Source of the DNA: Bacteroidota bacterium
GTDB taxonomy: Bacteria > Bacteroidota > Bacteroidia > Chitinophagales > Chitinophagaceae
Length of the DNA stretch: 46,785 nt
NCBI GenBank assembly: GCA_026391125.1
Contig: JAPLEO010000076.1
Span: 1 to 46,785 of the forward strand
Direction: 5' to 3'
Part shown: in pieces, positions 17,673 to 24,924 of the stretch
How positions within the stretch are numbered: position 1 is the stretch's first letter
How the letters are laid out: each line of letters starts with the position of its first letter
Notes under the pieces: generated by a model
Seen by the model: the letters and a program-made list of their open reading frames with translations, nothing else
Told to the model about the DNA's origin: nothing
Databases searched by the model: none
Translations under genes and position numbers: made by a program

Positions 17673-17722
17673 AACAGATTGCTCAATCTGTTATAAAAAG
17701 GTCTCCTGTTGGGGACCTTTTT
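17673..17722 (+). terminator. Tandem hairpins and intrinsic terminator after sucC
   Basis: The first hairpin has AACAGATT (17673-17680) paired with AATCTGTT (17685-17692) and a 4-nt loop. The second has GGTCTCC (17700-17706) with GGGGACC (17711-17717), including a wobble, loop TGTT, and T-run 17718-17722. The second is the terminator proper. From 17723 to 17911 (189 bp) I see no gene. Confidence 0.85.
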
Positions 17723-17911
17723 TATTTTCATTCCGATTTCCAACAAAATGAGTTGAATAAAATTCATTAATAAAAAGTCTTTCTCCCATTTTTTGTTTAA
17801 TATTATACTGTAATCTCCTTCACAAAATTGAAACTACATGGTATTCTAATGCAACTAATAATCGCCTACTAGCGACCACTGCAATATTTATTAAATCTTA
17901 TAGCACGATTG

Positions 17912-19378
17912 ATGAAAACAGTAAATTTTAGCGAGGGAAATGAATTAGAAAACAACCTTGAGAATATATTCAATTTTTCTCCAGTCCCATTATTGATCAC
18001 TCGGATCAAAGATGGAATCATTATAATGGCAAATGATAGTGCTGAAAAAATTATTCAAATAAAAAGGCAGGATTTAGTAGGCCAACCAATTTCAGATTTA
18101 TATGCCTATGAAAATGAAAGACAGCTAATTCTTGATGAGATATCAAATTACGGTAAAATTTTAAATCGTGAGATCAGTATTCGCAATGCGAAGAATGAAA
18201 TCATATCATGCTTGATTTCTATAGAGAAAATCACCATCAATGGGGAAGGCATGTATCTAAAGGGCTTTACCAATATTTCTGAAAGGAAATTAATGGAAGC
18301 TGCGATACAAAAATCTGAAGACAATCTTAGAACCGTTTTTGAAAATACAGAAGTGGGTTATATTTTGTTTAATCAATTCCAAAGTATCATATCCTATAAC
18401 AAACCAGCTTCCCTATTTGCCACAAAAGAATTCAATAAAGAAATTCATGTAGGCACAAACTTCTCCACTTATTTCCCCGAAATAATGCGAGAGTACTTAA
18501 GTAAAATTGTTGAACCAGTACTAAAAGGGGAAACTACTTCTTTTGAAAGATTTATTATTCATAACGGCGAACACCATTGGTATTATGTAAAATTCTCTCC
18601 GGTATTTAATAAAAATCAAAGTGTAGATGGTTTTATTATGTCGATGGAAAATATTACTGAAAGAAAGAAAAGTGATATCGCCTTAAATAAATCATTAGAA
18701 CTTGTAACTGAACAGAATAAAAGACTTTTAAACTTCTCCTATATTGTATCACACAATTTAAGGTCTCATGCAAGCAATATGATTTCCATTCTGAACTTTC
18801 TAGAAAAAGAAAAGTCAGAACAGGAAAAAGCAAGCTTAATGATTCACTTGAAAAAAGTATCCCATTTACTAAATGAAACTCTATATAATCTTAATGAGGT
18901 TGTTTCAATTCAGAAAAATTTAAACACCACTATTGAAAGCTTAAATTTATCAGAATATATCAACCAAACAATTGCCGTTTTAAATAAAGAAATAAGTGCA
19001 AAAAATGCAATCGTAGAAAACCAAGTTTCCTCGAATATCAATATCAATTACAACCCTGCCTATTTAGAAAGTATTTTATTAAACTTCTTAACCAATGCGA
19101 TAAAATATTCTTCTCCTGACAGGCAACCCCTCATTCAATTCAAAACATCTTCCAAAGAAGGCTCTTTAGAGCTTTCCATTTCCGACAATGGACTCGGGAT
19201 AGACTTAAAAAAATACCATGACAGAATATTCGGGATGTATAAAACATTCCACGGTAATAAAGACGCTCGTGGTATCGGTTTATTCATTTCAAAAAATCAA
19301 ATTGATGCCATGGAGGGAAAAGTAGAAGTTTCAAGTGAACCTCATAAAGGCACAACTTTTAAAATAAAATTTAAATAA
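17912..19378 (+). CDS. PAS-domain sensor histidine kinase, soluble
   Basis: 488-residue cytosolic histidine kinase without membrane segments. There are two PAS domains at about 14-125 and 136-255; each ends in the FxNISER-like PAC motif. The dimerisation/phosphoacceptor region has H281 in VSHNLRSHASNM, a Bacteroidota-type H box. The HATPase has N395 (NFLTNAIKYS), D425 (DNGLGI) and a G2 box near 453-457 (RGIGLFIS). The start is ATG 17912. It is followed 66 bp later by a single-domain response regulator, its probable partner. The sensed signal is unknown. Confidence 0.93.
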   Translation: MKTVNFSEGNELENNLENIFNFSPVPLLITRIKDGIIIMANDSAEKIIQIKRQDLVGQPISDLYAYENERQLILDEISNYGKILNREISIRNAKNEIISCLISIEKITINGEGMYLKGFTNISERKLMEAAIQKSEDNLRTVFENTEVGYILFNQFQSIISYNKPASLFATKEFNKEIHVGTNFSTYFPEIMREYLSKIVEPVLKGETTSFERFIIHNGEHHWYYVKFSPVFNKNQSVDGFIMSMENITERKKSDIALNKSLELVTEQNKRLLNFSYIVSHNLRSHASNMISILNFLEKEKSEQEKASLMIHLKKVSHLLNETLYNLNEVVSIQKNLNTTIESLNLSEYINQTIAVLNKEISAKNAIVENQVSSNININYNPAYLESILLNFLTNAIKYSSPDRQPLIQFKTSSKEGSLELSISDNGLGIDLKKYHDRIFGMYKTFHGNKDARGIGLFISKNQIDAMEGKVEVSSEPHKGTTFKIKFK

Positions 19379-19444
19379 AATCCCTGATCATGTTTTAACC
19401 TGAAAGTTAATGTCGATTTTTTGATCAAAATCAAAACATAACAA

Positions 19445-19840
19445 ATGAAAACAACCGATAAAATATGCCTGATAGACGACGATGAGATTTATATCTTTTT
19501 AATGAAAAAGTCATTTGTAGCAATGGGCGTTAATAATGAAGTTCTCTCATTTTTAAACGGCGCTGATGCTATGGAAGAACTGATCAAGCTGAAAAACAAC
19601 GATGAAATTCTCCCGAGTATCATTTTACTGGATATCAATATGCCCATCATGGATGGCTGGGAATTCTTAAAAGAGTTCCGCAAGTTGCATAGCAATATCT
19701 CCCAAAAAATAAAGGTATACATCGTAAGTTCCTCTATAGCCAATGAGGATATTGAAAAATCAAAAACGTTTCCAGAAATCGTCGACTATCTTACAAAACC
19801 TGTTGAATTAGACACTTTAGTTAGCATTATCAACGAATAA
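19445..19840 (+). CDS. Single-domain response regulator (CheY-like)
   Basis: 131-residue receiver with no output domain. Acidic pocket D11/D12, phosphoacceptor D63 (LLDINMPIMDG), S95/S96 switch and K118 (YLTKPV) are all present. It is probably a phosphorelay or protein-interaction partner of the adjacent PAS kinase, 66 bp upstream. The stop codon directly abuts the stop of the opposing XRE gene (0 bp). An intermediate factor downstream of it is not in the window. Confidence 0.95.
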   Translation: MKTTDKICLIDDDEIYIFLMKKSFVAMGVNNEVLSFLNGADAMEELIKLKNNDEILPSIILLDINMPIMDGWEFLKEFRKLHSNISQKIKVYIVSSSIANEDIEKSKTFPEIVDYLTKPVELDTLVSIINE

Positions 19841-20098
19841 TTATCGCACAGATAGTTCAATTACCTTATCTGGATTAAAAACAAGAATTTGTTGATGATC
19901 AATTCCGAAAATCGCTCCTAACTTCTGTAGGTTATTTACCTCGATACCTGTGATCCCATTTTCGATATTGCTGAGATTAGAAATACTCATTCCTAATTCA
20001 GTAGCAACATACTTTAATGGGTACCCCTTTAATCCACGAATGGACTTAATGTTTTTACCCAATTGCATTCTTTCTGATTTTCTTTGATGGTACAGCAT
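19841..20098 (-). CDS. XRE-family helix-turn-helix regulator
   Basis: 85-residue DNA-binding protein. The HTH spans about residues 14-68 with the recognition region ELGMSISNLSNIENG. No effector domain. It lies tail to tail with the response regulator and 82 bp downstream of the SprT gene on the same strand. An AT-rich palindrome at 20104-20125 lies just before its start and could be its own operator. Target genes cannot be read from sequence. Confidence 0.9.
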   Translation of the reverse strand: MLYHQRKSERMQLGKNIKSIRGLKGYPLKYVATELGMSISNLSNIENGITGIEVNNLQKLGAIFGIDHQQILVFNPDKVIELSVR

Positions 20099-20103
20099 AA
20101 TGT

Positions 20104-20125
20104 TATTATTTGAGAAACAATAATA
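20104..20125 (-). promoter_or_regulatory. Palindrome upstream of the XRE gene (possible operator)
   Basis: TATTATT (20104-20110) and AATAATA (20119-20125) are perfect inverted arms around TGAGAAAC, 6-27 bp upstream of the XRE start. This is the position expected for autorepression. The site is AT-rich, so chance similarity is possible. Confidence 0.35.
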
Positions 20126-20180
20126 CTCTGCTAGTTTTATAAAGAAGAATTTAAAACACCCATTTTGAACCGCTAAAACA

Positions 20181-20804
20181 CTACGTTATTTTTTTCACTA
20201 AAGTGATCGGACTAAAAATATACAGCAATCCTGTTTTAATTTCTTGACACTCAATTCTTTTTCTTCTTACACTTCCCCTCCGAAAAACTTTTCCTTTTTC
20301 TGTTTGAAACAGCTCGCCTTCTTGAAGTTCAGCGACTGTAAAATGCCCCACTTTTTTTATTGCATCATAATTGCGCAACACAAGCAATAATGCTGTTTCA
20401 CCATTTGCTGTAGCAGAAGGATTTGCAATTGATTTTTGCAGGGCTTTTTCAACATCAGCTGGAAAAATTTTATGATTAACAAAAACAATCAAGAGTTGAC
20501 TATAACAAAATTTCCATTCTTTCCCATGTGCATCCACTTTATTTCGATATTGTTCAAACGTAAGTAAATGAGCTAACTCATGCAGAAGGGTAATTAGAAA
20601 TTCGTATTGATTTAAATTCCCATTGATACTGATTCGATGATTTCCACCCCAGCCTGCATGCCTATAATCACCCAGTACCGACTTGCGTTGCTTGGTTACT
20701 GTTAAATGCACTTTATATTGATGTAGATAGGCCACAACGGGTTCGAAGCTTCCTTCGGGAAGATATGCAGCCAGTGCATGCATGGGATGCTCAGTTACTG
20801 CCAT
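20181..20804 (-). CDS. SprT-like zinc metalloprotease-fold protein
   Basis: 207-residue SprT-family protein. The zinc motif HELAHLL (H75, E76, H79) and the third ligand H93 (DAHGKEWK) are intact. The family is related to Spartan, which degrades DNA-protein crosslinks in eukaryotes; in bacteria it is uncharacterised. The C-terminal zinc ribbon of classical SprT is not visible; instead the tail is a basic beta-rich segment with VFRRGSVRRKRIEC. It is the last gene of a coupled four-gene run, beginning one base after the previous stop. Confidence 0.88.
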   Translation of the reverse strand: MAVTEHPMHALAAYLPEGSFEPVVAYLHQYKVHLTVTKQRKSVLGDYRHAGWGGNHRISINGNLNQYEFLITLLHELAHLLTFEQYRNKVDAHGKEWKFCYSQLLIVFVNHKIFPADVEKALQKSIANPSATANGETALLLVLRNYDAIKKVGHFTVAELQEGELFQTEKGKVFRRGSVRRKRIECQEIKTGLLYIFSPITLVKKIT

Positions 20805-20805
20805 C

Positions 20806-21195
20806 TTATTTTACCGGTTTTCCGTTTAAAGCGATCCGAACATCAAGCCAGGTATATAAAAGGTATAGACCCATACTAAAAAAGAGGCCATTGATGTTTT
20901 TATTTTCTCCTGCATTATACAAATAAAGAAATGCGGCAGTTCCCAATACAAATAATTTCAAAACGGTTGACCCCATCACCCCCCGAACCATGGCATGTGG
21001 ATTTGTTGGTGCCATCGCTTTTAAGTGTTGAACAGCGTTATAAATACTGATCAAAAAGAGTAAAGTATTGGCTACACCAACTACATAAGGGTCAATTTTC
21101 CATGCCTTTAAGATCGAGCCAAATAATAGTGCCAATAAATTAACGATCACAAACACCAAAACAAGTGGAACAAAAACTTTCTTTTTCTCGAGCAT
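20806..21195 (-). CDS. Four-helix integral membrane protein
   Basis: 129-residue protein with four predicted membrane helices (about 8-30, 38-60, 74-95, 103-122). I do not recognise a named family; it resembles the small hydrophobic proteins that sit between AtpZ and AtpB in Bacteroidota, and is loosely like the ATP synthase I chain. Its ATG overlaps the atpZ stop by one base (TAATG), so translation is coupled. The ATP synthase genes themselves are not here. Confidence 0.6.
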   Translation of the reverse strand: MLEKKKVFVPLVLVFVIVNLLALLFGSILKAWKIDPYVVGVANTLLFLISIYNAVQHLKAMAPTNPHAMVRGVMGSTVLKLFVLGTAAFLYLYNAGENKNINGLFFSMGLYLLYTWLDVRIALNGKPVK

Positions 21196-21407
21196 TATTT
21201 TTTATTTGAAGTATCCTTGATTAATTTGATCATGGTTGCCAATAATACTAATAAGGGTAAAACCCATACCAATAAAGACAGATCCCATCCAATCTTTTTA
21301 TCTAACCATTGGCCAAAATACAATGCAAGCCCCAAAGTGATTAATAATTGGGTGGCAAGACCTGCATATTGCCATAGCAACCGGTTACTATCGTTCTTAT
21401 CTCCCAT
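21195..21407 (-). CDS. atpZ: AtpZ/AtpI-like ATP synthase assembly protein
   Basis: 70-residue AtpZ/AtpI family protein (F1F0 assembly factor type). Two membrane helices (residues 16-32 and 42-62) surround the GQWLDKKIGWD loop, the family signature. AtpZ/AtpI members help c-ring assembly or cation transport in ATP synthase operons. Both the upstream M23-like gene and the downstream membrane protein overlap it by one base. Separation from the atp operon is notable. Confidence 0.88.
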   Translation of the reverse strand: MGDKNDSNRLLWQYAGLATQLLITLGLALYFGQWLDKKIGWDLSLLVWVLPLLVLLATMIKLIKDTSNKK

Positions 21408-21802
21408 TATTCGTTTGAGATGGCTGTTTTTGGCACTTCCATAAGTATGGTATCCCTCAAAGTTGGAGTAGTGCCATTTAAGACTTTTTTGATGCTTTCT
21501 AGGTATTGGTCTTTATACCGAATGCTTTGTTCCAAAGAATCGGTCCTGATTTTTAATATCTGTAAAGCTGTTCTACTTTCCCTAGTACCATAGCCTGGAA
21601 TATAGAATTTAAGAGGTGTAAATGCGATCAAAGCAATGGTTAGACCTACTAATAATACAAAACTTGCACTTAAACCGATATACACACTTAATCTAGATAA
21701 TTTAAAAGTAACTACCTCCTCATAGGTGTCATCATTCATAACTACCAGTCGGTAACTATTCCTTAAACGCTTTAAAGTATCGGTATATTCTAGTTTGGCC
21801 AT
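21407..21802 (-). CDS. Membrane-anchored M23-peptidase N-terminal-like protein, peptidase domain absent
   Basis: 131-residue protein. Its N-terminus (RNSYRLVVMNDDTYEEVVTF, then one helix at about 38-60 and FTPLKFYIPGYG) is the conserved start of Bacteroidota membrane-anchored M23 peptidases of ~290 residues. Here only the cytosolic segment, helix and a short coiled-coil (residues 80-110) remain; the LytM/M23 domain is missing and there is no sign of it downstream. It is the first gene of the atpZ run and is divergent from the PorW-like gene with 105 bp between. Confidence 0.7.
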   Translation of the reverse strand: MAKLEYTDTLKRLRNSYRLVVMNDDTYEEVVTFKLSRLSVYIGLSASFVLLVGLTIALIAFTPLKFYIPGYGTRESRTALQILKIRTDSLEQSIRYKDQYLESIKKVLNGTTPTLRDTILMEVPKTAISNE

Positions 21803-21907
21803 ATTGTTAAATCGGGTTAAAGGTAGTATTGTATCAGCTTTTAGCCATCTAGAAATAAGAAATAACTGTATTTTTAAGCAAGTTTTTAAAAATCTCGTTC
21901 CGATAGC

Positions 21908-24853
21908 ATGGCAAAGTATAGGTATTTATTGTTTCTGGTTATATTTTTTGCATCCTTTTTCAGTGTTACGAAAGGATTTGCACAACCATACAGTTCCATC
22001 AAATTGGTGAAACCTAAGCCGTATGATAATCGTCCACTTGCTGCAGAAAAAACGGGTTCCAATAAATTAAAAGCACCAAAAAAATTCTATCAAAATGCGG
22101 TAACACATTTTAATTATTATTTTAATGCTCAAAATAAAATAAACGAAATTCTAGATAGAGCAAAAGCAGGATTTCAGGAAGATTATACTCAAACACTTCC
22201 ATTTTATAACTATACAATGGAAGCTGTTTCAAAAAATGGTGTTCAGCTCGATTCTGTTATCTATAAATGTACTGCTGGAATATTATTACACGATCTGAGA
22301 ATAGATTGGGTAGATGATTTATACCTTTTAATGGGGCAGGCCTATTTGTATAAAAGGTATTATGATTCAGCTGCCACCGTTTTTCAATACATCAACTATG
22401 CATTTGCTCCAAAAGATGATGGCTATGATTTACCTATTGGTAGTAATGCAAGTAATAAAAATGGAACTTTTTCAATTTCTACTATTGAATCAAAAAATGC
22501 TTGGAAAAAACTAACCAGTAATCCTCCCGGAAGAAATGAAAGTTTTCTTTGGAGGATTAGAACTTACCTTGAAAAAAATCAGCTTTCTGAAGCTAGTGCA
22601 TTAATTGAAATTCTACGGATAGATCCCAATTTTCCAACACGTCTTCACTCCCACTTAGAAGAATTGATCGCTTATAAATATTACAAGGAAAATGCTGCTG
22701 ATAGTGCAGCTGTTCATTTAACGAAAGCACTAGACAGAGCAACCACCAAAGGAGAAAAAGCACGTTGGGAATATTTAATTGGTCAACTATATTCAAGTGT
22801 TGGCAAAGATAGCTTGGCGGTATTGAACTATAAACATGCTTTAAAAACCACAATTGATCCAACATTAGAAGTGTATGCACATTTAGCGATCAGTGCACTT
22901 GAATCTGGGCATAAGCAAGATGCAGTTCAACAAAATTTAGAAGAACTTAAAAAAATGGGGAAACGCTCATTGTATGAGGCTTATCGTGACATTATATTTT
23001 ATGCTGCAGCTAAACTAGAGCTGAAACAAAATCATCCCTCACAAGCACAGGACTTCTTATTGAAGAGTGTAAAATTCAATCTAAACAACCCTACTCAAAG
23101 GCAGGAAAGTTTTTTATTATTGGGCGATCTTAACTATGAACGTAAATCATATATAGACTCTTACCGTTTTTATGATAGCCTTGAATTAAACTATTTAAAA
23201 ACAAATGATCAAGCTAGAGTAATTGCTAGAAAGCCTGCTTTGAAAACAATCAATGATAATCTTGAAATTATTTATCGAGAAGATAGTTTACAAAAAATTG
23301 CTTTAATGCCTGTTGAAGAAAGGAATGCCTATTTAAATAATAAGCTAAAGCAATTGCGAAAAGAGGCTGGATTAAAAGATGCTGAAAACATAGAACCTTC
23401 TTTTGGTAATAATGGAATGCAAGGGACTGCTCCTATTGACAATAATCCATTCTCCAGTGGCAGTAACGAATTTTATTTTCAAAATACTTCATTAAAATCA
23501 AGGGGGTTTACAGAATTCAAAACGAAGTGGGGTAATCGACCAAATGTTGACAATTGGCGTAGGCAATCTGCAGTTGAAAAATCATTTGCAAAATCAAGTC
23601 CTACCACAAAAACAGTAAGTCAAACACCAGGTGATGGAGATAATGTAGCAAAGAAACCCAAAGATCTAACCCTAGAGATCCTTATAGAAGATTTACCACT
23701 TACCAATGAAAAAATGACTGCTTCTTACTTCAAAGTATTAACAGCTTTATTGGGCAATGGCTCTGCATTTCAAAACGATCTGAACGACTATCCGAGTGCC
23801 ATTGAAGTGTATAAGACCATTGTGAAAAGGTTTACCAATATCAAAGAGACTGAAAAATCTTATTTCAATTTGGCTAACTGTTACGATCGAAATAATCAAC
23901 CATTTCAGGCCGACTCTATTCGGAATCTCTTAAAGACCAATTTCCCTAACGGAGCTTATACCAAACTATCACAACAAAAAAACCTACCTGCTAAAAAAGA
24001 TCCTGCTACTGAAATATATAAAGATATTTACGACCAATTTCTTGCAGGGAATTTTAAACAAGCCATAGAAACAAAGCAATTGGCAGATAAAACTTATGGC
24101 ACTTCTTATTGGACAGCTCAACAATTATATATCGAAGCCATTTATTATGTTAAGAATCGCCAAGATAGTATTGCAAAAAAGCGATTGGAAGTGATTCTTG
24201 CACGTTTTCCAAAATCTCCGATGTCTGGAAAAGCTGCGACCATGGTGGATGTTTTAAATAGAAGAAAAGAAATTGAAACCTATTTAACCAATTTGAAAAT
24301 TGAAAGACCCGAAGAGGAAGCTGTTCGGCAAATTGACTTAGATACTATTGCCACAGTGAAAACAGCTGTGCCTTTTGTTTCTGGTTCAACGGTTAAACAA
24401 ACGCCTAAAGAAATCAAAGCCCCAGGAATTATTGCGCCGAAACTGAAACCAATTACGATAACTAATAATGGTTATTCCTTCAATCCGGCCGACACGCAAT
24501 ATGTTGCTGTGATTCTGGTAAAAGTGGATGGAATTTTTGCTAGTGAAGGTAAAAACGCATTTAATAGGTATAATCGAGACAGTTACAGTAATCAAAAAAT
24601 AGCTGCATCCGCTACAACAATCACCAATCAAGAACAACTCATTTTGATTGGTCCATTTACAAATGCAGGTGATGCCATGGGTTATCTCAATAAAACCAAA
24701 CCCATGGCTGCTTCAAGAATCATCCCATGGCTAGCACCAGAGAAGTATAGTTTTACAATTATAAGTAGTCCGAATTTGGCCATTTTAATGACCAATAAAG
24801 ACCTTGCCGCCTATAAAACTTTTATGCACGGCATTTTTCCAGATATTTTTTAA
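21908..24853 (+). CDS. porW: PorW/SprE-like TPR protein of the type IX secretion/gliding system
   Basis: 981-residue exported repeat protein. Residues 1-25 are a signal peptide ending FAQ. The N-terminal KFYQNAVTHFNYYFNAQNKI block, then many TPR-like helical pairs to about residue 800, match the SprE/PorW family. These lipoproteins are needed for type IX secretion and gliding in Bacteroidota and link PorV/shuttle parts to the PorLM motor. The C-terminal ~110 residues form a repeated strand domain (FNPADTQYVAVILVK onward). Unlike F. johnsoniae SprE there is no lipobox Cys at the cleavage site. A PBP gene follows after 71 bp, and it is divergent from the M23-like/atpZ run. Confidence 0.88.
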   Translation: MAKYRYLLFLVIFFASFFSVTKGFAQPYSSIKLVKPKPYDNRPLAAEKTGSNKLKAPKKFYQNAVTHFNYYFNAQNKINEILDRAKAGFQEDYTQTLPFYNYTMEAVSKNGVQLDSVIYKCTAGILLHDLRIDWVDDLYLLMGQAYLYKRYYDSAATVFQYINYAFAPKDDGYDLPIGSNASNKNGTFSISTIESKNAWKKLTSNPPGRNESFLWRIRTYLEKNQLSEASALIEILRIDPNFPTRLHSHLEELIAYKYYKENAADSAAVHLTKALDRATTKGEKARWEYLIGQLYSSVGKDSLAVLNYKHALKTTIDPTLEVYAHLAISALESGHKQDAVQQNLEELKKMGKRSLYEAYRDIIFYAAAKLELKQNHPSQAQDFLLKSVKFNLNNPTQRQESFLLLGDLNYERKSYIDSYRFYDSLELNYLKTNDQARVIARKPALKTINDNLEIIYREDSLQKIALMPVEERNAYLNNKLKQLRKEAGLKDAENIEPSFGNNGMQGTAPIDNNPFSSGSNEFYFQNTSLKSRGFTEFKTKWGNRPNVDNWRRQSAVEKSFAKSSPTTKTVSQTPGDGDNVAKKPKDLTLEILIEDLPLTNEKMTASYFKVLTALLGNGSAFQNDLNDYPSAIEVYKTIVKRFTNIKETEKSYFNLANCYDRNNQPFQADSIRNLLKTNFPNGAYTKLSQQKNLPAKKDPATEIYKDIYDQFLAGNFKQAIETKQLADKTYGTSYWTAQQLYIEAIYYVKNRQDSIAKKRLEVILARFPKSPMSGKAATMVDVLNRRKEIETYLTNLKIERPEEEAVRQIDLDTIATVKTAVPFVSGSTVKQTPKEIKAPGIIAPKLKPITITNNGYSFNPADTQYVAVILVKVDGIFASEGKNAFNRYNRDSYSNQKIAASATTITNQEQLILIGPFTNAGDAMGYLNKTKPMAASRIIPWLAPEKYSFTIISSPNLAILMTNKDLAAYKTFMHGIFPDIF

Positions 24854-24924
24854 TAACAGTAACAATAGAATCAAAAACAGTTATTTAGATTTACAATAAG
24901 TTAACACGTTTTATATTACGCTCT

